Assembly: GCA_023376005.1 (NCBI GenBank)
Contig: CM042141.1
Coordinates: forward strand, 91,386,107-91,450,106
Source: Doryteuthis pealeii
Lineage: Eukaryota > Mollusca > Cephalopoda > Myopsida > Loliginidae
Length of the DNA: 64,000 bases
Direction of reading: 5' to 3'
The notes under the pieces are model-generated. The model worked only from the letters and a program-made list of their open reading frames with translations. It ran no database searches and was not told the origin of the DNA. This document shows positions 1 through 9,869 of the stretch, in pieces. Every line of letters starts with the position of its first letter. The stretch's first letter is position 1. The position numbers were made by a program, and so were the translations under genes.

Positions 1-135
1 CCAGTTTTATTTAACAGAAATCAGATTTCCATAAATTATGTTGAACTAAGAAATGAATGATCTCATTAAATTTTACCTTAAACTTAATTTTGATTAAGAA
101 AATGAAGCTGAAAAAAAAAAAAAAAAAAAAAAAAA

Positions 136-520
136 TCCTTGTTTCATCCATTCTTATCTGAAAGACATTCAAATACATCAGTACAACGGGCTAATCTATC
201 AATGATAATGGCAGATAGTTTGAAGGAGAAATTGTTTTCTAATGAGTTAAATACAATATCAAAATTATATGCCAATTGTAACCAATACAATTCAGTTGAC
301 CTCTATTCATATTTAACCCACTTAACATTTTCATGTTGCAAACAAAAAAAAGAATTAATTCAAATATATATGCATATATTTCAAGCTGTATCAGAAAAAT
401 TTCTCTCTTCTTATGATAGAGAAATCAATGCCAGGAGTGGGGACCTTTTTTTCTTTAAAGGCAACATTGAATTTAGAACATCACTTAGAATCATAATGTT
501 CTGGATTGATACCGTCCTCA
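136..520 (+). other. Unidentified open stretch, possible terminal exon
   Basis: An open frame of about 128 codons runs from just after a poly-A tract to the start of a SINE tail and continues through that SINE to a stop at 652-654. A pyrimidine-rich tract ending in AG at 164 could be a splice acceptor. The translated part is lysine-, leucine- and tyrosine-rich with a run around residues 45-90 that looks helical (YLTHLTFSCCKQKKEL). I recognise no domain. There is no ATG at the beginning of the frame, and no clear donor inside it. If real, it would be a last exon whose C-terminal 44 residues come from a SINE. Chance openness in AT-rich DNA, or an old transposon fragment, is about as likely. Confidence 0.22.
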
Positions 521-652
521 CAACTCAGCGCATAAGTAACACAGCTTGTATCTTAGCTGACGGTAGGCGTGTGCCCACCATCAGCAAAACAATCTCCTGG
601 TCTAGCACTAAGGAGATAGACTCCCTTGCTGTTCAGCTCGTACTGACAATAT
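521..652 (+). repeat. SINE C tail (tRNA-derived SINE, head missing)
   Basis: This matches the 3' two thirds of the SINE C copies at 3175 and 59551: it starts at the 'CTCAGCGCATAAGTA' block and runs through the 'TCTAGCACTAAGGAGATAGACT' block. The tRNA-like head is absent, as in a 5'-truncated retroposed copy. Confidence 0.75.
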
Positions 653-739
653 AGCATTCTGCAGTCACATTCCAAATTTTAAGGATGTTAACAACAAAAC
701 CTAATGTTTAAACTTAGTTATAATGGAGACAGGGTTCTA

Positions 740-1305
740 GTTTGGTTTGTTTGCGTTTGGTTTTACGGCATATCAACCTCAGTGGGTTATTTAATGCGGA
801 CAAGTTTTGAAATAAATCAATTCTTAATGGATGATACAATTTTGTTTAAACTCTGTTTTCTATTTAACCCTTATTAACCTAACACGGTCTACCCACTCTG
901 AGTCAGAGTGNACCAGGGAGCAATGGTGATGAAGGGTTGCTCCACATTCCCCAAACCTCCAGAACTGGAACCTCACCATCAGATAGAGTTTAACGTCATT
1001 CCCAGGACATGTAGACCCTCAGCCACCGCCTTCTAGCATCCATATGATAAAAAGGGGTTGGGCTTACCATAATGGCAATAGGGTTAGGGCAATCATATAG
1101 GTGCTAGGGCTTGACGTGACCAGCCGATTGATTGGAGGGGGCCTCTCCGACCACCCGTCTAGCCTAAGATAGGGCCAAAGTGGAGTATTGCAAGTCATAA
1201 ACTGCTGATCCACCTGGGTTCTATCCAACAGGTGGCCCCATTGGGGGAGTCTTACCACTCTGCAGAGGTGCAGTCAGTGCATTCTAACGCCTCAGCCTAC
1301 AGGGC
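740..1305 (+). repeat. Family A composite repeat, long copy
   Basis: The order is: head 'TTTTACGGCATATCAACCTC', an AT-rich linker, the core 'TACTACCACTC-type' block, a block ending 'CTCACCATCAGATAGAG', a GC-richer block at about 1095-1185, and the 3' module 'CTCTGCAGAGGTGCAGTCAG'. It is nearly identical to 62655-63115, so the family was active or duplicated recently. The single unresolved base lies at 911. No coding capacity was seen; the 64-residue minus frame at 1064-1258 is incidental. The class is not clear: it may be a long SINE or a nonautonomous element. Confidence 0.75.
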
Positions 1306-1475
1306 AGAAGGTTCTAGGTTCAATCCCGGTACTCGCTAACTTAGTGCATGAGTAGCACAGCTTATATTGGTACTGTAATGTGGCTGGGAGGGGAGGCTGA
1401 TGGTAAGTGTGGCACTCCACCTCATATGCAAAAACAACCTCCCTGGTCTAGCGCTAGTGAAAAGTTGTAGGGTTT
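1300..1475 (+). repeat. SINE C copy, partial head plus tail
   Basis: A B-box-like 'GGTTCAATCC' at about 1316 is followed by the SINE C body ('GCATGAGTAGCACAG', 'CTAGCGCTAGTGAAAAG'). It abuts the 3' module of the family A copy without a gap, so the two may have been copied as one chimera. Confidence 0.7.
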
Positions 1476-1747
1476 CAAGTATTCCTATCTAATACTAATA
1501 ATTATATGGTTTCAATTCAATAATTTGTTTGCGCAGTTATATGGTTTCAAGTAACTAATAATGATCGTTAGTAAACAATTATAACTTCAAGTAATTATCT
1601 TTAGCATCATATTCCTATTTAATACAAATAATTTTTAAACAGATCTATTGACTCAGAGAGTGGACTAACAGGTACTACCAATCTGGGTCATAGTGGATCT
1701 AGGAGTAATGAATGTCGGGGTACTCCACACTTGCCAAATTTCCAAGA
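1475..1747 (+). repeat. Family A variant with internal 'TATGGTTTCAAGTA' repeats
   Basis: This carries repeated short blocks 'ATATGGTTTCAAGTA' before the usual core (about 1670-1735). The same extended variant occurs at 13700-13998 and 44200-44350. It is interrupted at its 3' side by a SINE B copy. Confidence 0.65.
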
Positions 1748-1965
1748 AGAGCCCCGTTGCGTAGTGGGCAAGGTGCTGGACTGTCACATTGTAGTAAGCA
1801 AGTTCAAACTCCAGTTGCACTACTGCATTCACTTTTGGACTAATACCATTGGGAAAGGTATGAACTCTCTCATCCACCTCAGCTATGGGTTAAGGAGTAC
1901 CACTACTGTTATTCTACAAGGATGGCTTTGGCATTAAATAAACCATTAAACAAAGAAACTGAACC
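1748..1965 (+). repeat. SINE B (tRNA-derived)
   Basis: The head has an A-box-like 'TAGTGGGCAAGGTGC' and a B-box-like 'AGTTCAAACTC'. The body has 'CCATTGGGAAAGGTATGAAC', and the tail has 'ACAAGGATGGCTTTGGCATT' then 'CCATTAAACAAAGAAAC'. The same architecture is seen at 61505-61738 (+) and, reversed, at 16590-16775 and 32756-33305. The 68-residue frames across it are not genes. Confidence 0.8.
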
Positions 1966-1984
1966 AGATCTCCTGAAATAAAAC

Positions 1985-2105
1985 ATCACTAATCAGATGC
2001 AGTTTTACTGTCAATACCAAGGACACCCGGGAGGTGTCCTTACCCCATCTGCAGGGGATACAGTTAGCTTATTCTAAGCCCCACTGACAGTGAGAAACAA
2101 TTTGG
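1985..2105 (+). repeat. Family A 3' module, isolated
   Basis: Only the 3' block remains: 'CATACC-like' lead, 'CTGCAGGGGATACAGTTAGC' and 'ATTCTAAGCCCCACTGACAG'. The same block ends the copies at 5660, 9235, 33690 and 38875. Confidence 0.6.
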
Positions 2106-2156
2106 GAAGGCACATTTAGCTAAAGGCAGTAGCCAGCCACTGTCACAAAACAAGTA

Positions 2157-2498
2157 CAGTGATGCTGATAGCTTTTTAATTCATTGCGTCCTGGGATGCA
2201 CATATTTGTTTTGAATGAGTCCCCGTGAAAATTGATGAGTCCCAACTAAAGTTTCTTAGCAGATTGTAGGGTTTTTATTTATGATCTGGGGAAAACAACT
2301 AAAGCCATCAACTCCTACTTTGTAACCTATCCTGTGTAATTCATTTCTAAGAAACTAATGAAATGTAGTCACAGTAAGCTTGAAATGGTGAGGGAAGAAA
2401 AAAAGAAAAATACTGGGACACATGGATATGATTTTACTGTGTCCTTTTAGATTTTTGTGAGTCAGGGATGCAGGATGCATACCTATCAGTATCTCTTG
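2157..2498 (+). mobile_element. Family F MITE (hAT-like ends)
   Basis: It begins 'CAGTGATGCTGATAGC' and ends 'CCTATCAGTATCTCTTG', forming terminal inverted repeats. Inside, 'GTCCTGGGATGCACATATT' near the left and 'GTCAGGGATGCAGGATGC' near the right are shared by all five copies in the window. No ORF is present, so it is nonautonomous. Confidence 0.75.
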
Positions 2499-2514
2499 TA
2501 AGTATGCAATATAA

Positions 2515-2755
2515 TGGTTGGTTTGATTTATGGCATGTCAACCCTTGTTGGGTTATTTTATTTTGTTTAATTCATTATTGTTAAGTATTTTTTTAAGACA
2601 AATCTATTATTCCAAATCTGATGGGACCCTAACAGATACTACCACTCTGGTTAGAGTCAACCTGGAAGTAATGGCAATGAAGGGGTACTCCACACAGCTC
2701 TAGAATTGGAACCTCACCATTAGATACAATTTAATGTCATACCTAGGACAATATA
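2515..2755 (+). repeat. Family A copy
   Basis: The head 'GGCATGTCAACCCTTGTTGG' is followed by the core 'GGGACCCTAACAGATACTAC' and the 'CTCACCATTAGATACA' block. The 3' module is missing. Confidence 0.7.
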
Positions 2756-3174
2756 GAATATGATAAAAGTTCAAAAGGATTAAATACATTGATAATCAAA
2801 CTAAATGACAAATAGCCTACTTATTAATTAGGTCATCATTTCAAGTGACTTAAACTCTTGGGGGGTCAAAAGGTCTAAATTTATATTTCTGTTTATATCA
2901 ATTCAACCATCTAATACCCCATATAAATAAATAAAAAATATCTATTAATATAAATATAATTAATTTTGAATTGAAAAAAAAAAAAAAATGGTTCTAGCAA
3001 TATTGACTTTCACTATCACACAATACTGTACTTCATTCTCAATACATTTGTCATGTAAACAAACCCATATTTTGACTTCAAAATTACTTTTCATATCAGA
3101 GATTCTCTTCACAGGAGCTAAAAACCAAAATAAATAGAATGTTAAAAAAATTAAAATAAATTAATCTGAAAAAT

Positions 3175-3391
3175 GTTTAGCTCAGTCAGTAGAGCACTCG
3201 CCTATGGATCAAAATATTCCTGGTTCAATACTGGCCCTTGCCATCTCAGCGCATGAGTAGCACAAGGATCAGTGCAGTAAAGAGCTGAGGGTAGGTGTGG
3301 CATTCCACCTCAGATGCAAAAACAATATCCTTGGTCTAGCGCTAGTGGAAAGGAGATAGATTCCTCGCTGTCTGGCTGATACCGACATTAG
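3175..3391 (+). repeat. SINE C, full-length with tRNA-like head
   Basis: The head reads 'TAGCTCAGTCAGTAGAGCAC' (A box) and 'CTGGTTCAATACTGG' (B box), as in a tRNA gene. A tRNA-unrelated body and a tail ending 'TGTCTGGCTGATACCGACAT' follow. Reversed full copies lie at 34068-34280 and 59551-59773. No acceptor-stem pairing was seen, so this is a SINE and not a tRNA gene. A short (TA)n run follows at 3409-3432. Confidence 0.85.
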
Positions 3392-3399
3392 GCCACCCA

Positions 3400-5030
3400 G
3401 TTGACTATATATATATATTATATATATATATCACCAATGAAAAAATTATATATTGAGAATTATGCAATGTAATCTGGTGTGTGTGTGGTCAGAACTACAT
3501 TTCAAATAGGAGGTAAACAATTTGTACAGTTCATAGCTTTTTGGGTTTGTATGGAAAACACATGAGTTGGAACTAATTTCTGTTACAAATTCTTGTTCAC
3601 TAGTTTAAAATACAGCAGCAGATAAATACCAACATAAAAATATTTTTTTAAAGTCACCCTTAAATTTTGGGGTCTTAATTTAAGTTTATAACCATATTTG
3701 CTGAATAAGTTAACACACACCTAATGCCCATCAAAATAAATAAGGCAGCATCACTTCTGACAGTCCAAGACTTGTATGTTTATGCCAGTAGACAAACAAC
3801 ATCATTAGAACCAAATTTGGCAAAGTGCTCGACCTGTATAAACAAAACCCAGAAAAGTTACAGAACTGGAATTGGTTTACGATGTTACGATGTGTTAAAT
3901 TTGATCTGTCACTTATTTGACCAAATCCATAAGACTGTCCACATATGTCTAAAGATTATAAGACACCATCTCGACTTTTAATGGTGGAAAATACTTTTGT
4001 GTCTTCAGCAAAGATCTGTGTAATACATTTAACAATAAATTGTTCATTAGAGTAAATGTCAAAAATTTTATAAAAATGTATTATTTTCATTTAATAAACT
4101 AAAGAATTTTTTTACATTATCCATTACAATAAGTAGGCTACTGTGTGGTAGATAGTAGGTCTATTGGTAGTGTCACTTCCTTCCTCTGTTATGCCCTACA
4201 ACCTTACTTTGTGTGTGTGTGTGTCATGAATCAGCAACCTTACGGTTGGCATATTAGTCAATTCCCTTTTCTTTTTTATTACCTAAAAATTTGGCTTATG
4301 CACAAACATAATTTTAAAAAAATCACTGATATTTACTGAAACTGAAATTAGGAAGAAAAAATAATAAAAACAAACAAAAATAAAAGACAGGAAATTAAAC
4401 CCCCCCCCCCTGCGGTTTTTAGTAGAGGATAAAACAGACATCTCCATCGTTGATAGTAAACAAGTTACAAAAAAAAAGGAAATAAGTTTGAGGAGCAGAA
4501 CTATGCATGTCTGGAATTCAGCAAATGTCACCCTGGGCAGCAGTAATGATGATGATAGTCGAGGTACCATTGTTAGAGAGAGAGGGGGAGAGAGGGGGGA
4601 GAGAGGGGAGAGAGGAGAGAGAGAGAGAGAGAGGGGGGAAGGCCTAATGATTCAGATTTGAATTAGGTATCAGTCAAGAAAACAAAGTGGTACAGAATAT
4701 CAACAGGTGGGGTGAGGGGGTTTCGGAGAGGAAGGCTGAGTTTGTTTTTATTTGCAACCACATTTTCACAAATTCTAAAAATTGTTATCCAACAACACCC
4801 TGACTAGATTTCATTGGGATCTCTTTCGGTTTGGGTGTATCCTGTCCCAATAGATTTTCACTTATTTTGTTTTTCAGATTGAATATTCTTCTACACAACT
4901 AGATTGATTTACCAAAAATAAAAAATTTTTTAAAAAAAACCATTGTATCTGTGCAAACAGGAAGGAACAAAGCATCAAAATTTTAAAAAATAATAATGGG
5001 TGCAATTTTCCCCACAGTGCAACCAAGGAT
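3400..5030. other. Interval without a recognised gene
   Basis: Unique-looking AT-rich sequence. It contains an 85-codon frame at 3724-3981 (+) with no recognisable motif, a C10 homopolymer run at about 4401, and an impure (GA)n/(GGGGA)n purine tract at 4575-4640. I see no splice-flanked coding exon. Confidence 0.5.
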
Positions 5031-5034
5031 CTGG

Positions 5035-5120
5035 TGGATTGATTGATTTTAACAGCACATCAACCTGTTCAGGTTATTTTATGCCAAGCAGTAAATTGTG
5101 AGGGATGGTCAGTTTTATTA
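5035..5120 (+). repeat. Family A head fragment
   Basis: Only the 'TTGATTTTAACAGCACATCA' head and 'GGTTATTTTATGCC' are present. Confidence 0.55.
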
Positions 5121-5304
5121 TGTTTTTTCTAAGAATTTTTCTTTATTTTGACGGTAACTTGTCTGTAGTTGTTTGTAACTAAATGGATTGGGAATCATTT
5201 TGAGGGATAAGTTTATAGAGTAAATTTCAAGTTTGTAATATTTATTGGTATAATTTTATTTCTTTCAGGAAGATCAGAAGGTCATCTATACCAAGGATCT
5301 GAGA

Positions 5305-5735
5305 TACAGAATTTGATTGACTTTAACGGCATATCAACCGGTCTAAGGTTATCTTATGCCAAGAGGTTAGGGAATCACATTCATACTTACATTGTTTGTG
5401 TAGTTGTTTCCTAAGAGTTTTTTTTGTGCACACGGTGCTATCAAATACAAATAATTCTTAAACAATTCTATTCGACCCATAGATGGAACCCTAAAAGTTA
5501 CAACCACTCCAGGTCAGACTAGACTCTTGGAAGTAATGGCAATGAAGGAGTACTCCACACTCCCCAGATTTCCTAAACTGGAGCCTTACCATCAGATGCA
5601 GTTTAGTGTTTATACCCAGGACCCCCCCCCCGCCACAAATACACACTTTTTTGGATGGGTGTTACACCTTTGCAGAGGATATAGTCAGCATATTCTCAGT
5701 CCTGCCAACAGGGTACGTACACAGTGAGGAGCAAA
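5305..5735 (+). repeat. Family A copy, near complete
   Basis: The head 'TTTAACGGCATATCAACC', the core 'AATGGCAATGAAGGAGTACT', the 'CACCATCAGATGCAGTTTAG' type block and the 3' module 'GCAGAGGATATAGTCAGC' are in order. The open frame at 5527-5727 is inside this repeat and is not a gene. Confidence 0.75.
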
Positions 5736-5784
5736 CTCACTACCTTGTATTACCTTAATAGAATTTCTCATTAGTCTGCAGTGA

Positions 5785-5930
5785 GACCAGGTTGGTTGAT
5801 TTTAATGGCATATTAATCCAACTGGGGTTATTTTATGCCAAGAGGCTAGGGAATAACATGCATTGTATGTTTATATTTACATTTTTAATGTAGTTATTTA
5901 AGATTGGGGTTTTTTTTGGGGGGGGGTGTA
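5785..5930 (+). repeat. Family A head fragment
   Basis: Head ('TTAATGGCATATTAATCC') and linker only; it ends in a poly-T/poly-G run at about 5910-5926. Confidence 0.55.
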
Positions 5931-6444
5931 CAGTTATAATTGACACCAGATAATCAGTATTTACAGTTTTGGATTTCCTCTGGGACAATTTTTAACCAGA
6001 GTGTAAGGCATGATAACAGTCGGAAGACTAAGGAACAAGAGTATTATTAATATAAATAATATAGACAGTAATATGTACAACATATAATGCATTATTGACA
6101 TTTGGATGTTACACCCTGTATATGAAGTTTGAATCTACAGCAGACAAGTATGTCAGTGTTTATATTGAGCAAGAAGCCATTAATAAGAAGAAAGAATACT
6201 TTGTTTATATTTGCTTAATGACATCTTCACCACAATCCTTCATCGGCGGCAGGGAGAGGGGAAGGGTAGGTTTGCAGGTGGTGGGAAGGCTTCTGTTAAA
6301 AACATTAACTTTTTCTCTCTTCCAAAGTGAAGCCTTCATAGTAAACGTTTCTCATGAACAACTCAAAAGTATTTTAATTTAATTATGACCAAACTGCTGT
6401 TATAAAGTATGAAAGTATTATTTCATGACAAAATAATCTCTACA

Positions 6445-6540
6445 TGTGAGGGGAGAGAGAGAGAGAGAGAAAAAAGGGTGTGAGTGGACAGAGAGAGAGA
6501 GAAAAGGTGTGGGAGTCAAGAGAGAGAAAAGGGGTGTAAG
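6445..6540. repeat. Impure (GA)n tract
   Basis: Three blocks of GA repeats are separated by 'AAAAGGTGTG' type spacers. The 62-codon frame that crosses it is a low-complexity artefact. Confidence 0.8.
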
Positions 6541-6850
6541 GTGGTTTGGTTGGTTGGATTTTACGGCATATCAACCCTTGTTGGGTTATTTTATGGCGAA
6601 GATGTTTTGTTTTATTCATGCTTGATGGGTATTAAAAAAAAATTTTTAACTCATTTTTTAACATTCTTTTAAAACTCATTTTTTTTCTATTTAATCCATA
6701 GATTGGACCCTAATTAGTACTACCACTCCGGGTCAGAGTGGACCAAGGAGTAATGGCAATGAATGAGTACTCCACACTCACCAGTGGAATATGACCACTA
6801 GGCGCAGTTTAACATCATACCCAGGAAATTAAAACGCTCAGTCACCACAA
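6541..6850 (+). repeat. Family A copy
   Basis: Head 'TTTACGGCATATCAACCC', core 'CTACCACTCCGGGTCAGAG' and 'GCGCAGTTTAACATCATACC' are present; the 3' module is missing. Confidence 0.7.
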
Positions 6851-6963
6851 AACTTGAAACAATGAGTTTAAAACAAGATTGCATCCATATCAGTTAAATT
6901 CTTATAGGATATTATCATTTATACAATTCAAACTCCTTAATTCAAGTTTTAATATACTCGTGT

Positions 6964-7350
6964 TAAGGCACCCCACCTTGGTGTAATAGTTAGCAAGCTA
7001 GTCTCGCAGATCTATTACCACTGAAAAGCAAGATTGCTCCTCGTTGGATGCCCCATACTTGAAAATTTGTGTCAATTCCTATCCATGGCAAACAGGTTGG
7101 GTAAATACCTTTAGGCGTACCATCATGGTATAATGTTTAGAAAAATAGTTTGATCCGCACTGGATGCCCCATACTTGCAACCTGTGGCAAACGGGTTGGG
7201 TAAATAACGTGTCCCATTGTGGTGTAGTGGTTGGGAGGTTAGTCTCTCAAATTCATTACTGAATAGTAAGTTTGATCCTCACTGGATGCCCCATACTTGC
7301 GACCGTGTGTCATACACCACCTGTGGTGAACGGGTTGGGAAAATACCCAC
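6964..7350 (+). repeat. Three tandem SINE D copies
   Basis: Three head-to-tail copies begin at about 6964, 7112 and 7203. Each has a tRNA-like head, 'GTGTAATGGTTAGCAAGC' type in the first and related sequence in the others. Each body has 'CTGGATGCCCCATACTTG' and a tail 'GGTTGGGTAAATA'. Each ends where the next begins, so this is a trimer rather than three independent insertions. Single copies lie at 30084 and 9328 (-), and a two-copy array at 46055-46320. Confidence 0.75.
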
Positions 7351-7378
7351 CCTTGTATAACTATTTCAGAATACTATT

Positions 7379-7614
7379 TCTGAATTTTTGAGATGAAGCT
7401 TGATAATTTGTATTATTCGGACTATTGTCCTCATCTTTATTGTTATCTGTACAACGTTTCGTCCAATGTGCTCTCCGGCCTTCTTCAGGTATTTCTTGTT
7501 GGACTCGAAGATTCCCGAGTCCGACAAGAAATACCTGAAGAAGGACACATCGGCCAAAATGTTGTACAGATTACAATAAAGAGGAGGGCAATAGTCCAAA
7601 TAATCCAAATAATA
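7379..7614. mobile_element. Small foldback element with flanking 18-bp direct repeats
   Basis: The sequence is an imperfect inverted repeat centred near 7512: 'GGCCTTCTTCAGGTATTTCT' on the left is answered by 'AGAAATACCTGAAGAAGG' on the right, and the outer arms read 'TTCGGACTATTGTCC' and 'GCAATAGTCCAAATAATCC'. An identical 18-mer 'CTATTTCAGAATACTATT' flanks it at 7361-7378 and 7615-7632, which looks like a long target duplication. The frames at 7366-7608 and 7393-7644 are translations of the two arms. Confidence 0.65.
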
Positions 7615-7634
7615 CTATTTCAGAATACTATTAT

Positions 7635-8029
7635 TCCTATTTGAAATAAAATCTACATCTGCTAGTTATTTAGTGGAAAATAGAGAAAGAGATAACTACG
7701 TACATAATGTCCTAAAAACAGATGGACAAAGTATTAATATTAGCATAATCATTAATTGTACATGTATAAGTGTAGGTATAACAATTAAAAGGTAATGGAT
7801 GCGGTGGTTAAAACTGATAAGTATAAATACTTGTGCCCACCCAGCCAACCATAAGTACTTATATAGCTGGAAACACTTTATTGTAAACATCTTAATGATT
7901 GTAGATTAGCCCCCTCCCCTAAAATACAACAACTTTCCATGTTGTTATTGTTGTTGATAATGATGATGAATCTTTTCAAGACATGTTTTACAATATAAAC
8001 ACGGATAATACTGATAAACGCCAAAGTAT
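7635..8029. other. Interval without a recognised gene
   Basis: AT-rich single-copy-looking sequence; no exon or repeat that I can assign. Confidence 0.5.
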
Positions 8030-8190
8030 TGTGCATAGTGTAATGGTTAGAGTCGTAGAAAGTGGATACGGCGACCAGAGTTCGAATCTTGGATGAGGCT
8101 CCTTGCTTTTTACATTGCGTTAATACCCTTGGGAAAGGTTCACATCCAACTATGGGGTTTATATAAAAACTAGCTGGACCTGTGGATATA
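8030..8190 (+). repeat. SINE E (tRNA-derived)
   Basis: The head has 'AGTGTAATGGTTAGAGTCG' (A box) and 'AGAGTTCGAATCTTGG' (B box), and the body has 'ACCCTTGGGAAAGGTTCAC'. The 3' part present in the 40250 copy is lost here. Confidence 0.8.
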
Positions 8191-8885
8191 ACAGTATGAT
8201 AATTTAATTATTACAACATTTGATATGTTTACTTAAGAGCTATTGCTAAATAGTTCAATATGTAAAAAGTATAATAATCTTGATTTAACTTTTTCTTTCC
8301 TTCTTGTCATCTTTTCATTATGTTCCATTGAAACAGATTAGCATTATCACTTCTGTGCATTCATCCCTCTCTACCTTTCTCCTACTCGTCTTTCTTATAT
8401 TTTTCTTCTTTCTTTTAATAAAAACAGAATATTCCATTATTTAGCTGAGGTGACGACTCATAAGAAATTGACATTTAATCTTGTACGGTTTAGATGGTTT
8501 CATTTTTAACCAGAGGGTGTACAAATAAGGAACACGAGTATAAATATATAGATGTAAAAATTATAATTTTCTATTTGAGATCACAAATTACAGGTAGATC
8601 ACTGATTTTCCAGCAACTCACAATCCAGTACCTCTTAATCCAGACAAAATTACAGGGACACGGCACATTGGTAAGCCCATTGGAAGGCAGCAGAATTCTT
8701 ATCCAGGACAATTGGTCAGTTTATTTTAAAGCTAAACCTCTATGAAAGAATGTGTACACAAAATACTTACCATCAAAATGTACATCCTTACCCAACCTCA
8801 AGAAATACTAGGCTCTATAAAGGCTAAGTACCACTCGCATTTTATTATATGGTAAATTCTAACCAAGTCTTGATAAAAATCAATC
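8190..8885. other. Interval without a recognised gene
   Basis: AT-rich sequence with an 83-codon frame at 8494-8745 that has no motif. The 8200-8530 part resembles, in reverse order, 36000-36430 (shared pieces such as 'TATGTTTACTTAAGAGCTAT' reversed), so it is probably an old dispersed repeat. The sense of the copies is opposite. Confidence 0.45.
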
Positions 8886-8889
8886 TATT

Positions 8890-9280
8890 TCTGATAAGTT
8901 TAATGGCATGTCAACCTATTTAGGGTTATTTTATATCTAGAGGTTAGGAAATTGTGTTCATTGTACGTTCATATTTACACTTTGTGTAAGGTTGTTTCTT
9001 AAGAGGTCACCCCCCCCCCCAGTTCTATTGAATACAAATAATCTTTAAATAGATCTATTTGACACTTAGATGGGACCCTAACAGGTACTATCATTCTAGA
9101 TCAGAGTGGATCTGAGAGTAATGACAATGAAGGGGGTACTCTACACTCCCCAGAACTGGAGCTTCACAATTAGATGCAGTTTAGTGTCATACTCAGGACC
9201 TGCCTTTTAGGGAGAGAGGAGGTATTACCTATTCACAGGGAATACAGCCAGAATATTCTAAGTCCCACCAACAGGATGGT
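8890..9280 (+). repeat. Family A copy, near complete
   Basis: Head 'TTTAATGGCATGTCAACC', core 'GGGACCCTAACAGGTACTA' and 3' module 'GGGAATACAGCCAGAATATT' are present. A C10 run sits in the linker at about 9011. Confidence 0.7.
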
Positions 9281-9327
9281 TTTATTGAAGAATCTAATGA
9301 GAAATATTGAAGCTTCTAATACTCTTA

Positions 9328-9442
9328 GTTATTTACTAATCTTAGCTTAGATGTGTCACGAGGCTAGAAGTATGGGACACCCAGTGAGAATCAAACCCAG
9401 TAACAATAGTCTGTTAAACATTATAGCATGTGAGGCACCCTT
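9328..9442 (-). repeat. SINE D copy, reversed
   Basis: Reads on the minus strand as the SINE D body and head: 'GGGTGCC'-type head at 9425-9442, then 'CTCACTGGGTGTCCCATACTT'. Confidence 0.65.
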
Positions 9443-9551
9443 TAACAATACAAGATCAGCATAATTAGGGAGTGAGAATTTTGTGATTTCTGTTGTCCAA
9501 TCAAATGGATAATCTGGTAGAGTTCCAGAAAATTGACAGTATACCTGTAGG

Positions 9552-9663
9552 ATAAACGTGCATGGTATAATGGTTATCAAAGGAAATAGACTCGGCAACA
9601 CAAGTTCAAATCCTGGACGAGGCTGTTTGCATTTCATATCATGCTAATACCCTTGCAGAAATG
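9552..9663 (+). repeat. SINE E, cut by a family F MITE
   Basis: The head 'GGTATAATGGTTATCAAAG' and B box 'AAGTTCAAATCCTGG' are intact. The body stops at 'AATACCCTTG', exactly where the family F end begins, so the MITE came later. Confidence 0.75.
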
Positions 9664-9862
9664 CTGATACTTACGCATCCTGCGTCCCTGACACATAAAA
9701 AATCTGAAAGGACGCAGTAAAATATCCATGCATCATAGTGTTTTTCTTTCCTCACCATATCAAGTTAACTGTAAATACCTTTCAATAGTTTCTTAGAAAT
9801 GAATTACACAGGATAGGTTACAAAGATAGGAGTTAGATGGCTTCAGTTGGGACCCTTAAATA
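9663..9862 (-). mobile_element. Family F MITE, reversed and truncated
   Basis: It begins 'GCAGAAATGCTGATACTTAC' with 'CGTCCCTGACACATAAAAA'. The far side stops after 'GGACCC', so one terminal repeat is missing. Confidence 0.65.
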
Positions 9863-9869
9863 AAATACG

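Noticed and set aside
3175..3250. Possible tRNA gene (A and B boxes)
   Set aside because: No acceptor-stem pairing was seen and it is followed by the SINE C body shared by five other copies; the same applies to the heads at 34280 and 59773.
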